In this document: in pieces, positions 36,259-44,759 of the stretch
How positions within the stretch are numbered: position 1 is the stretch's first letter
Layout of the letters: every line of letters starts with the position of its first letter
Source of the DNA: Arenicella xantha
GTDB taxonomy: Bacteria; Pseudomonadota; Gammaproteobacteria; Arenicellales; Arenicellaceae
Assembly (NCBI RefSeq): GCF_003315245.1
Contig: NZ_QNRT01000001.1
Span: 1,273,457 to 1,337,456, forward strand
DNA length: 64,000 bases
Direction of reading: 5' to 3'
The notes under the pieces: generated by a model
Seen by the model: only the letters and a program-made list of their open reading frames with translations
Databases searched by the model: none
What the model was told of the DNA's origin: nothing
Made by a program: the position numbers and the translations under genes

Positions 36259-38732
36259 TATTGACCCTCCGCGAAAACGAATGGCGTAGTAAAAATAAAT
36301 CCAAGTGCATTACTTATGCGTTCTCGAGCGTGTTTGCGGAGTTCTGCACCGCCATTGCTACCATCTGTGGTTTCCAACGGTAAGGTCATATTCCCTAGTT
36401 GGCTTAATAAGTCTTGTGCGGTTGGGTTTTCCATGATTTGTTGACCGCTATACACACGATTAAGTGCCGCACGCTCAACACTACTGTAGCCACTTACATC
36501 GTCGTCATTCTGACGACAATAATTGTCCCAATTTCCTTGATACAACATGTCTGAGAGCGGTACAGAGTTGGTCTCTTCTTTGACCTTGTAGTCCTCAGCC
36601 ATACACATGAGTAGATTGAAATCCATCGCGTAGTCACCGTCGCTAGTTTGGTTAGGATTATTCCTTGCCGCGCCCAAAAAGGAATAGAGATGCGCTTTTT
36701 CTAGCTCAGTGTAATTATCAAAGTTTCCTACCGCGTGGTTCCACAACCAAGCCGCCACATCGGCCACATAAAACTGATTGTCGGCACGGCGTGGTAATAC
36801 GGTACTCCACTTTTTCTCCCAGGGCTGGCCTTGGTCACAACTACTACACGACACGGCATCGCGAATTCGATACTCATCATCGGTAAGCAGATTGAAATTA
36901 TTCTCAAAGGCCAATGCCGAATCTGATGCTTCATACGATGTTTGCGCCCCGAAAACGTTGTGCAATGGTCGAAAAAACTCTCCTGCGGCGTCATCGGATA
37001 TTACCGACCCAACCGACTTGCCCGCTCTACCGCTGTAGCTTGCGCCACCGAAAAATGCTTCTAGATTATCGAGGTTGTGCTTGTTTGCCATATACAAAGC
37101 ACGTTCGTGTGAAGTGAAGTACTTAAATTGAGCTTTACTATGAAATAACGTAGATATTGCGTAGGCGCGAATAAAATCCAGAAAGACTTTGTTTTGCCCC
37201 ATACCAGCCCACGCAGCTCGAATCTTATCAGCCTTCGCATCAGACATGTTGTCGTCAGCTAGTACTGAGATAATCATTACCGGCAAATTCTTCAGACTCT
37301 CTGGATGCATAATCGAGATCGGCATTAAGTTGTCGATTTTTTGACTAGCATCAGTGCCGCTGATTGTGTGACCTAAAATAGTTAAATCGTCAGTGTGATG
37401 ACGGCTAGTGCCGAATACCACGGCAATGTTGTCGTTTGGTCCATCGGTATTATCAATCGGCATATCCGTTAGCATTTTAGATGTCTCGCGGATTGTTCCA
37501 TCTTCGTGGTGCGGATCGTCTACCCCAAAGATTCCGTAAAATAGCTGATGAATCTCACGCGCAAAATCATCGTTACACTTACAAATATAGTCATCAAGGT
37601 TTCGATCATAAACCCATTGATTGCGGTCATGACCATACTGCTCAGCAACCGCCGCAGACTTGGCCGCCACGCCCATTACCTGGTGATAAGGAATTCCTGA
37701 CTCATGAGCGTCCATGATAATGTCGTAGTAGGCAGCAATTTGGTCACGATCCACGCTGGCATCACGGTTAACCGCCAAATGATAATTGGTTTCCCAAAAC
37801 CCAATTCGCTGACGAAATGGGTTTAGTCCACGCACGGTAATCATGCGACCGTAAGCATCATCAAAGTTATAACCATTGAGCCCATATTGAGTTCGGTTTG
37901 CTACCGGAATAGGTAAATTTGAACTCGAGCTAGACAGGTAATTTTGAAACCCAAGGAGTGTACCAATTCCTGGTTCGGTGGTTGTTTCAGTGTAGTTTTC
38001 ACCAACGGCAAGCGGTGAAAGCTTTAAGTTATGCTTGTCAAAATTAAGCATCTCTACAATCGCTAACTCCGGATCCAGATCGGCCCACAAACGAATTTGC
38101 GCGTCGCGCGCATGACCACCAAAGGCAAATATCTTAAGAACTTTACGCACCGCCCTTTCATTCCATTGTCCACGTGTCAGTCGATTAAAACCACCAACTG
38201 ATTGTGCGGTAGCGGCGAGTTCAACGCGCGACACAGAGATTGTTACGCCAGGTGTTGAGGTTGAAATAACAATGTAATTGATCAGCCGCTGATCGGGCTC
38301 GGTAATCAGGTAACAATTATCCTTGCCGATAACGCCAAGCGCCGGTTCGCCATTAACGGCAACCGAAATATCAGCATTGTTGGCATTACTGGAAGTTAAA
38401 TCAAAACACAGTTCAATCGCTTGATCTTGCAGCTCAAACTGTGCGAACACTGGCTGAGTATTGGAAACCTGAAACGTTCCATTCACTAACTCGTTCAAAT
38501 CCAACTCGACAGCCGTACCAATTGGCCTAGCAATTGGCTCTTCTCGCCCAATGAGTAGATAGGAGTTGATGACACTCATAATAGCGGCTAATTGCTTGTC
38601 TTGATCACTAGCTTGCGCATGTGAAGTCGACGCAAAACTGATGGAGATCAGCAATAACAAAGCGGGTCGACTGAGTAGCCTAAGCAGTTGCCTATAGTGG
38701 GTCAAGCGACCGCGAACCAGCAAACTTTTCAT
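36258..38732 (-). CDS. DUF1800 protein, exported (module B)
   Basis: An 824-residue paralogue of the module A DUF1800 protein. The signal region is LLLLISISFASTSHA. It shares FAFGGHARDAQIRLW, NPFRQRIGFWETNYHLAV, YICKCNDDFAREIHQLFYGIFG, CSSCDQGQPWEKKW and the C-terminus FIFTTPFVFAEGQ with that copy. The CxC and CxxC cysteines are conserved between the copies while nearby sequence has changed, which suggests structural or metal-binding importance. It is the first gene of module B; the 235-bp region between it and pepN should hold the promoter. Confidence 0.85.
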   Translation of the reverse strand: MKSLLVRGRLTHYRQLLRLLSRPALLLLISISFASTSHAQASDQDKQLAAIMSVINSYLLIGREEPIARPIGTAVELDLNELVNGTFQVSNTQPVFAQFELQDQAIELCFDLTSSNANNADISVAVNGEPALGVIGKDNCYLITEPDQRLINYIVISTSTPGVTISVSRVELAATAQSVGGFNRLTRGQWNERAVRKVLKIFAFGGHARDAQIRLWADLDPELAIVEMLNFDKHNLKLSPLAVGENYTETTTEPGIGTLLGFQNYLSSSSSNLPIPVANRTQYGLNGYNFDDAYGRMITVRGLNPFRQRIGFWETNYHLAVNRDASVDRDQIAAYYDIIMDAHESGIPYHQVMGVAAKSAAVAEQYGHDRNQWVYDRNLDDYICKCNDDFAREIHQLFYGIFGVDDPHHEDGTIRETSKMLTDMPIDNTDGPNDNIAVVFGTSRHHTDDLTILGHTISGTDASQKIDNLMPISIMHPESLKNLPVMIISVLADDNMSDAKADKIRAAWAGMGQNKVFLDFIRAYAISTLFHSKAQFKYFTSHERALYMANKHNLDNLEAFFGGASYSGRAGKSVGSVISDDAAGEFFRPLHNVFGAQTSYEASDSALAFENNFNLLTDDEYRIRDAVSCSSCDQGQPWEKKWSTVLPRRADNQFYVADVAAWLWNHAVGNFDNYTELEKAHLYSFLGAARNNPNQTSDGDYAMDFNLLMCMAEDYKVKEETNSVPLSDMLYQGNWDNYCRQNDDDVSGYSSVERAALNRVYSGQQIMENPTAQDLLSQLGNMTLPLETTDGSNGGAELRKHARERISNALGFIFTTPFVFAEGQ

Positions 38733-38925
38733 TGATCAGATACCAGGTAGGGTTAATTCACCTGTATGACCTTACGTTTGAGTCGAATCGGCCACACACT
38801 ACACCCCTAACCTAACAACACCAAAAACCCGATAAAATATTAACCCAACGGTAATGCAATAAGTTAAATTTATTTTAGTTATTGCAAGAGCCTCATATAA
38901 GACACACCGAAAAGCCTTATTTTAA

Positions 38926-38956
38926 GCGGTGTTGACGGTTAAACCAGCAACACCGC
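38926..38956. terminator. Strong hairpin after pepN, candidate terminator
   Basis: A perfect 9-bp stem, GCGGTGTTG and CAACACCGC, encloses a second small stem (GGTT/AACC). It lies just beyond the pepN stop codon on the minus strand, between pepN and module B. The sequence after the stem in the pepN direction (TTAAAATAAG) is A/T-rich but not a clean T run, so termination strength is uncertain. Confidence 0.45.
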
Positions 38957-38967
38957 CGACAACAAAA

Positions 38968-41571
38968 TCACTTCAAAGCTTTGCTGACAATTTCTGTCAC
39001 GTCACTGGCTAAGCCATTCTCATTCGCCAACCTCTCGAGTTGAGTGCACATCAAACTCTGATAAGGTTGCGCATAACGCCGCCAATTATTTATTGTGCTT
39101 ATCAAGCGCGCCGCGACCTGTGGATTGATCGTGTTCAATTGAATTACACAATCTACCAAGAACTTGTAGCCCGCTCCATCTTGTTGGTGAAACGCTAACA
39201 AGTTGCTAGTAAATGCCCCAATCAACGATCTAACCTTGTTTGGATTATTGATAGAAAAAGTCGGGTTGCTCATTAGTTGCTCAATATCGGGCAATAAATT
39301 ATCGCGTGGTGCGATCGCTTGCATAGCAAACCACTTATCCATGACTAACGGATCATCTTTCCATTGTTGGTAAAAATGGTCTATCAAAGCCTGCCGATCA
39401 GGATAAGAAGAATGCACTAGCGCGGTAAAGGCCGAAAGCCGATCTGTCATCGTGTTAGCGGCGTGATACTGGTGACTGGCGAGCGCATAATAGGCTGGCT
39501 GTCCAGTAGCAACCAAATACATTAATGTTCGATTCTTTAACGACCGGCTTGCCATCGACTCAGCATCGAGCGAGAAATCAGTGTTCTGCCCTTGTTGTGC
39601 GTATACCGTGTGAAATGGTGACTCCAAGTCTTTTGCTAAGCGCTGAACACATTGCTGGCGAATCAAACTAATTTGACGCGGTTCAATGGCCTCACTCAAC
39701 TCAGCTAAGTAGCTAGCAGTCGGCAACGACAGCATTTCTGCCAGCATCGCTTTGTCATGACATGGCTCAGTCAATAATTTCAAAAATGCGTCGCGGACTC
39801 GCGAATACGCTGCTTCATTTATACTGCCATTCTCGACAGCCGGTAGTAAAAGCTTTAGGCATAACCGTTGCATCGCCTCCCACCGCACAAACCCGTCATC
39901 ATCAAAACTGACCAATGTAAGTAGTTCGTCGTCAGACTGGTTATATTCCAATTTTACCGGAGCCGAGAACCCGCGTAGCATCGAAACTACCGGTTGCTCC
40001 GGCAAACCACTGAATTCAAACGATTGCTCATCTTCAGTTAACACCAGAGTTTGTTGCAACACTTTTTCACCAGATGGCAGCAGTAGTGCAATACATAATG
40101 GCATTTGAAATGGGCGTTTGCGATCTTGGCCTGGTGTTGCTGGACAGCTTTGCTGAATCGTCAAGGTTAGGGTTTGATCAGTATACGATTGCTGCACACG
40201 AATACTCGGTGTACCGGACTGGGTATACCACAAGCGGAATTGAGCCAGATCAATGTCATTAGCCTGCTCTATCGAGGTAACAAAATCTTCGGTGGTAACG
40301 GCCTGCCCATCGAAGCGGTCAAAATACAAGTCGGTACCACGACGGAAGCCTTCGACTCCAACCAACTCTCGCATCATGCGAATTACTTCCGCGCCCTTTT
40401 GATAAATGGTGGATGTGTAGAAGTTATTAATCTCTTGATATGAGTCGGGTCGCACCGGATGAGCCATGGGCCCAGCATCCTCTTTGAACTGAAACGCTCG
40501 TAATGATTGTACGTCACGAATTCGCTTTACCGCTCGAGAACCCATATCGGCACTAAACTCTTGATCGCGAAATACCGTAAAGCCTTCTTTGAGACTCAAT
40601 TGAAACCAGTCGCGACAGGTAACTCGGTTACCCGACCAATTATGGAAGTATTCGTGTGCGATCACACTCTCAATGCCTTCGTAATCTAAATCGGTGGCTG
40701 TATCTTGGTTTGCAAGTACGTATTTTGAGTTGAAAACATTGAGGCCTTTGTTCTCCATCGCGCCCATATTGAAGTCATCGACTGCAACAATATTATAAAT
40801 ATCTAGATCATACTCGCGACCGTAAACGTCTTCGTCCCACCGCATCGACTTTTTTAGCGACGCCATTGCATGGTCGCATTTCTCAATATTGTGTTGCTGT
40901 GCGTAAATATTCAGCTCAACCTTATTACCTGACGCGGTCGTAAAATGGTCGGTTACATGCTCTAAGTTTCCTGCCACTAGAGCAAATAAATAGCTTGGCT
41001 TGGGATGCGGGTCGAACCATTCTGCCCAGTGCGTATTATCGTCATTACGTCCGCTGGCGACCGGATTACCGTTAGACAGCAATACTGGGCAATCCACAAC
41101 ATCGGCGGTGAGACGAACGCGATACACCGACAATACGTCGGGCCGATCCAGAAAATAAGTTATCCGCCGAAACCCTTCTGCCTCACATTGTGTGCAAAAG
41201 TTACCGCTCGATTGATACAAACCAGACAACTCCGTATTCAAGTGCGGAAGTAATTCAGTTTGCACTTCTAACTCGAAGGCGTCAGGCACGTTTAAGATTG
41301 TCAGTGACTCAGCGTCTATTTGATACTCAGCGTCACTCAAGGTCTTGCCATTAATTGCTAGCGAAACCAACTGCATCTTTTCACCGTGTAACACCAACGG
41401 CGTGCCTGACCCGCTAGATCGCTTTACTTGCATCGTTGCAACTACAAGGGTCGAGGCCTGGTTTAAGGCAAAATCCAACATCACCTCGGGTATTAAAAAT
41501 TCTGGCTTTTGATAATCCTTTAAATAGATTGTTGGGTTTATATTTGTTGGTGACACGTCAGTTTCCAGCAT
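38968..41571 (-). CDS. pepN: Aminopeptidase N (M1 family)
   Basis: An 867-residue zinc aminopeptidase, close to the E. coli length. The exopeptidase motif GAMEN is at residues 270-274. The zinc site is HEYFHN (His306, Glu307, His310) with Glu329 in LKEGF. It removes N-terminal residues from peptides in the cytoplasm. Domain order (N-terminal beta domain, catalytic domain from about 190, C-terminal helical domain with LRAFQFKEDAGPMAHPVRP before it) is that of the gammaproteobacterial PepN. The rnm gene upstream on the same strand ends 22 bp before the pepN start, so the two may be co-transcribed. Confidence 0.95.
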   Translation of the reverse strand: MLETDVSPTNINPTIYLKDYQKPEFLIPEVMLDFALNQASTLVVATMQVKRSSGSGTPLVLHGEKMQLVSLAINGKTLSDAEYQIDAESLTILNVPDAFELEVQTELLPHLNTELSGLYQSSGNFCTQCEAEGFRRITYFLDRPDVLSVYRVRLTADVVDCPVLLSNGNPVASGRNDDNTHWAEWFDPHPKPSYLFALVAGNLEHVTDHFTTASGNKVELNIYAQQHNIEKCDHAMASLKKSMRWDEDVYGREYDLDIYNIVAVDDFNMGAMENKGLNVFNSKYVLANQDTATDLDYEGIESVIAHEYFHNWSGNRVTCRDWFQLSLKEGFTVFRDQEFSADMGSRAVKRIRDVQSLRAFQFKEDAGPMAHPVRPDSYQEINNFYTSTIYQKGAEVIRMMRELVGVEGFRRGTDLYFDRFDGQAVTTEDFVTSIEQANDIDLAQFRLWYTQSGTPSIRVQQSYTDQTLTLTIQQSCPATPGQDRKRPFQMPLCIALLLPSGEKVLQQTLVLTEDEQSFEFSGLPEQPVVSMLRGFSAPVKLEYNQSDDELLTLVSFDDDGFVRWEAMQRLCLKLLLPAVENGSINEAAYSRVRDAFLKLLTEPCHDKAMLAEMLSLPTASYLAELSEAIEPRQISLIRQQCVQRLAKDLESPFHTVYAQQGQNTDFSLDAESMASRSLKNRTLMYLVATGQPAYYALASHQYHAANTMTDRLSAFTALVHSSYPDRQALIDHFYQQWKDDPLVMDKWFAMQAIAPRDNLLPDIEQLMSNPTFSINNPNKVRSLIGAFTSNLLAFHQQDGAGYKFLVDCVIQLNTINPQVAARLISTINNWRRYAQPYQSLMCTQLERLANENGLASDVTEIVSKALK

Positions 41572-41593
41572 AGTTGGATTATTAATATTGGGG

Positions 41594-42421
41594 TTAAAAT
41601 TGCGACCAAACTGGGGTCAATTGCTTAGATAATGGTTGCGCTGCGCCGAGCCGAGCCCACGGTTGGTCGTTGGCATGAAAATCAGAACCTACAGACGCTA
41701 GTAAACCAAACTGCATTGCAAGATCCCCCAACATAGCGGTTTGTTGCTTGTCAGTGATCGGAGTTGATACTTCAATACCTTGAATCCCCGCTTCCATCAT
41801 CTCTGCAATCAGTCGTGATAACTTGGTTCGCGTTAGTTTGTAGCGCGTTGGATGAGCTAACACGGCAACTCCACCAGCGGCCGTAATCCACTGCCCAACC
41901 TCACTTAGATTTGGCCATCGCATAGGTATGTATCCAGGCTTACCGCGCACTAGATATCGCTTAAATGCTTGCTTCTTATTTTTAGCTAAACCTTTTTGTA
42001 TTAAGGCATCGGCAAAGTGAGGCCGAGTCGGTACGCCACGTTCAGATAACATCGCTTGAACTTCGTCTCTAAGGTCAATATTGTGCTGCTCGAAATCCTC
42101 ATACATCGCTTCAGCGCGCGCGATTCGACTACGCTTATTCCGCTCTACTCCTTCTCGTAGCAAACCATTACTACGGTCGACATTAAGTCCTACCACGTGA
42201 ATAAGTTGGTTCTCCCAAGTGCACGACAACTCCAACCCGTCAATTATCTGTAAGTTGGGGAATTGTTTCGCAGCAAAATGCGCTTCGGGTAAGCCATCCA
42301 AGGTGTCATGATCGGTCAACGCGAGATGCGTTAAACCCGCCGCGTCCGCCAGAGCTACTAACTGAGCAGGGCTTAACTCGCCATCAGAAAAATGTGAGTG
42401 ACAATGCAAATCGTATGTCAT
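41594..42421 (-). CDS. rnm: PHP-domain phosphoesterase, YciV/RNase AM type
   Basis: A 275-residue PHP-domain protein. It begins YDLHCHSHFSDGELSP, the first PHP motif, followed by HLALTDHDTLDGL, then VLAHPTRY and SVGSDFHAND, which give the remaining metal ligands. This is the pattern of YciV (RNase AM), a 5'-3' exonuclease and 3',5'-nucleoside bisphosphate phosphatase. It shares a strand with thpR and pepN, and the gap to thpR is seven bases. Cytoplasmic. Confidence 0.85.
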   Translation of the reverse strand: MTYDLHCHSHFSDGELSPAQLVALADAAGLTHLALTDHDTLDGLPEAHFAAKQFPNLQIIDGLELSCTWENQLIHVVGLNVDRSNGLLREGVERNKRSRIARAEAMYEDFEQHNIDLRDEVQAMLSERGVPTRPHFADALIQKGLAKNKKQAFKRYLVRGKPGYIPMRWPNLSEVGQWITAAGGVAVLAHPTRYKLTRTKLSRLIAEMMEAGIQGIEVSTPITDKQQTAMLGDLAMQFGLLASVGSDFHANDQPWARLGAAQPLSKQLTPVWSQF

Positions 42422-42428
42422 TTAAACA

Positions 42429-42998
42429 CTAACCATGCTGTTCTGGGTCAAATTCATCTAATGGATACCGATATATTGGTTCATATTCAGCCCCGCTACT
42501 GGTTAGGACGCTTTCGTAAAGCACTACTTCTTCAAACCGACACTCATAGGTCGCGTTCATGGGTATAGACCCAGTGAAAGGTTTTTTACTATGGCGATAG
42601 CGACCAAGTGTGACGTGCGGAAAAAATTTGCGCTTGTCATACAACATGTCTGCGGCCTTAATCCCCGATATCACCTGTTGGTGTACGCGCCGCACAGCAT
42701 CACTCTTCTCAAGCATCGCCGCCAATAGCTTAGGCCGGGTTTCAGGAAATGGGCTTAAGTGACTAAAAACGCCGGCAAACTCTGGCTCGATTAAAAACTG
42801 GTCTAGCTTTTCGGCCAAAATCTCTAATTCATCTTCTTCTTGTTCTCCTAAAAACGCCAAGGTGATGTGATAATTTTCTTGATCAACCCATCGTACCGCA
42901 CCACTTTTGTCTTGATATGACATCTTCGCGGCAACGTCACCTAACTCATTTGCGGTGTCTTTGGGGATCGGGAGGGCAATAAAACTTCGTACTGTCAT
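42429..42998 (-). CDS. thpR: RNA 2',3'-cyclic phosphodiesterase (2H family)
   Basis: A 189-residue protein of the 2H phosphoesterase family with two HxT motifs: YHITLAFLGE and FPHVTLGRYRH, which hold the catalytic histidines. The start is set at 42998 (MTVRSFIALPIP) because this is the family's N-terminus; the longer frame reaching 43139 would overlap the divergent gene at 43122. The enzyme hydrolyses 2',3'-cyclic phosphate ends of RNA. It probably forms an operon with rnm. Confidence 0.85.
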   Translation of the reverse strand: MTVRSFIALPIPKDTANELGDVAAKMSYQDKSGAVRWVDQENYHITLAFLGEQEEDELEILAEKLDQFLIEPEFAGVFSHLSPFPETRPKLLAAMLEKSDAVRRVHQQVISGIKAADMLYDKRKFFPHVTLGRYRHSKKPFTGSIPMNATYECRFEEVVLYESVLTSSGAEYEPIYRYPLDEFDPEQHG

Positions 42999-43121
42999 GG
43001 TGTGTAACCGAGTCTGTTCGACAATAAGAATAACACCTGTAATGAAGACACACAGCAAATTTGATGACCTGTTTGCGCTGAATGCTATAGAATGATTTAT
43101 AAACCGGTTGAGCACGGATAA

Positions 43122-43346
43122 ATGCCACCAACTATGCAATTAGTCAAAGCTGAAAAACACGTTTTAATGACCGCACTCGCTGAGCTCAAACAAGAGCATC
43201 GAGAGCTTGATATTGCGATTGAGGAGATGATGCAACAAGCCATATCCAATCAATTTGAAGTTGGCCGCATGAAGAAGAAAAAATTACGACTCAAGGATTC
43301 GATCGCCAAGATTGAAAGCCGGCTCATTCCGAACCTACACGCTTAA
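43122..43346 (+). CDS. YdcH/DUF465-like small coiled-coil protein
   Basis: A 74-residue charged helical protein with the DUF465 pattern LKQEHRELDIAIEEM...MKKKKLRLKDSIAKIE. Family members are small cytoplasmic alpha-helical hairpins of unknown function. The first ATG (43122) has GGAT upstream; the ATG at 43134 (MQLVKAEK) is an alternative. It is divergent from thpR and 35 bp upstream of the peptidase gene, so a common plus-strand transcript is possible. Confidence 0.8.
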   Translation: MPPTMQLVKAEKHVLMTALAELKQEHRELDIAIEEMMQQAISNQFEVGRMKKKKLRLKDSIAKIESRLIPNLHA

Positions 43347-43381
43347 CGCGTCCAGACTCACAAATACTAGGAGCCCCATCA

Positions 43382-44707
43382 ATGCGTTTATCATCCTTAT
43401 ATCTTGCCATGGCGTTGTCACTCGCTGGCCTACCAGCTAACGCCCATGCCGAGAGCCTTGCTACCGTGATTAACAATGATTACGATAGTTATCTGGACTC
43501 TCTGTTTAAACACTTTCATGCCAACCCTGAACTCAGTCTGGTAGAAAATCAAACCGCCGCGCGCATGGCGCAAGAGCTTACCGATGCTGGTTTTACCGTT
43601 ACCACTGGCGTTGGTGGAACCGGCGTAGTGGCTATACTGAATAATGGCGAAGGCCCGCTGGTTAGCATGCGAGCCGACATGGATGGCCTACCAGTTGAAG
43701 AAAAGTCTGGCTTAAGTTACGCCTCTAAAGTCATGCAAGCCGACCCCATTACTGGCAACGAAGTACCCGTAATGCATGCCTGCGGTCATGACGTACATAT
43801 TACTAGTTTGGTCGGCACCGCGCGTCGCATGCAAGCAATGAAGGACCAATGGTCTGGTACCTTAATGTTGATAGTACAACCCGCTGAAGAACGTGTGCTA
43901 GGCGCTAAAGCAATGATGGAAGACAGTCTGTATAAACGCTTTGGGCAACCAGACTTTGGCTTAGCGTTCCACGTTTCCAGTGGTGTCGAGGCAGGCAAAA
44001 TTAGCGTTACCGATGACAGCCCCTATGCTGGTGCCGATACCGTAGATATTATTATTCATGGAGTAGGCGCACATGGTGCTAGCCCGCATGCCGGTAAAGA
44101 CCCAATAGTGCTTGGCGCGCAAATAGTCATGGCCTTACAGACCTTGGTGGCTCGTGAATTACCACCTCGTGACCCTGGTGTAGTTACCGTGGGTTCGTTC
44201 CACTCTGGCACCAAACACAATATTATTTCGGATCGCGCTGTACTGCAGTTAACGGTGAGAAACACCAGTGTGGAAACCCGCAAAACGTTATTAGACGGCA
44301 TCCAACGAATCGCCGAGAATATGGGCCGCGTAGCCGGTTTACCTGACGATAAGCTGCCAGAAGTAATTATTTCAAATGAAAGCGTTCCCCCGACTATCAA
44401 TGACACAGCACTGGCACAACGCTTACGCCAAGTTTGGGTTGATAATATGGGCGAGGAAATACTCTCAGATCGACCAACCAAGGGGATGGGCGCTGAGGAC
44501 TACCCGTTTTTCACCACCGAGCCCTATATCCCGAGCGTATACTTCGGAATTGGTGGCACACCTGAAGCAGACTTTAAGGTTGCCGATGCTGGCGGGCAAC
44601 CAGTTCCTAGCCATCACAGTCCGTTATTCAAAATAACACCGAAACCGGCGGTAACTAGCGGTGTCGAAGCAACCGTGCTGGCTCTGATGGAATTAATGAA
44701 GAAATAG
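43382..44707 (+). CDS. Exported M20-family amidohydrolase
   Basis: A 441-residue protein with a signal peptide (YLAMALSLAGLPANAHA). M20D/hippurate-hydrolase motifs are visible: MRADMDGLPVEE, VMHACGHDVHITSL (metal ligands), QPAEERVLGAKAMMED (catalytic Glu) and later GMGAEDYPFF. These enzymes cleave N-acyl amino acids or small peptides using two metals. The signal peptide puts this one in the periplasm, unlike many cytoplasmic relatives. A strong hairpin follows the gene. Confidence 0.88.
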   Translation: MRLSSLYLAMALSLAGLPANAHAESLATVINNDYDSYLDSLFKHFHANPELSLVENQTAARMAQELTDAGFTVTTGVGGTGVVAILNNGEGPLVSMRADMDGLPVEEKSGLSYASKVMQADPITGNEVPVMHACGHDVHITSLVGTARRMQAMKDQWSGTLMLIVQPAEERVLGAKAMMEDSLYKRFGQPDFGLAFHVSSGVEAGKISVTDDSPYAGADTVDIIIHGVGAHGASPHAGKDPIVLGAQIVMALQTLVARELPPRDPGVVTVGSFHSGTKHNIISDRAVLQLTVRNTSVETRKTLLDGIQRIAENMGRVAGLPDDKLPEVIISNESVPPTINDTALAQRLRQVWVDNMGEEILSDRPTKGMGAEDYPFFTTEPYIPSVYFGIGGTPEADFKVADAGGQPVPSHHSPLFKITPKPAVTSGVEATVLALMELMKK

Positions 44708-44716
44708 TTTTGCACC

Positions 44717-44742
44717 TGTGCGCCAATGTTAGTTGGCGCACA
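44717..44742. terminator. Bidirectional terminator-like hairpin between convergent genes
   Basis: A perfect 10-bp stem, TGTGCGCCAA and TTGGCGCACA, with a six-base loop, lies between the 3' ends of the M20 hydrolase (plus) and the S41 protease (minus). The plus-strand tail GTTTAAGTT is only moderately T-rich, so it is a likely but not classical Rho-independent terminator. Confidence 0.6.
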
Positions 44743-44759
44743 GTTTAAGTTAAACGGTA

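Larger units (their letters stand above)
26541..38732 (-). repeat. Tandem duplication of a DUF1800-DUF1501-PQQ-propeller module
   Basis: Two head-to-tail copies of the same three genes: 32498-26541 (module A) and 38732-32770 (module B), each about 5.96 kb. Gene order, strand, individual lengths (831/538/611 and 824/543/604 residues), signal types and terminal motifs all match. The proteins have diverged widely, so the duplication is old or the second copy was acquired separately. Spacing between the copies is 271 bp of AT-rich DNA that must contain the module A promoter. No insertion sequence or direct repeat was noticed at the junctions. Confidence 0.9.

Noticed and set aside
42999-43139. 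Longer N-terminus for the cyclic phosphodiesterase gene
   Set aside because: It would add 47 residues unlike the family and overlap the divergent YdcH-like gene.
43965-43980. A parS-like GTTCCACGT stretch inside the M20 hydrolase gene
   Set aside because: Only the left half matches; the right half does not form the palindrome and the site is within coding sequence.
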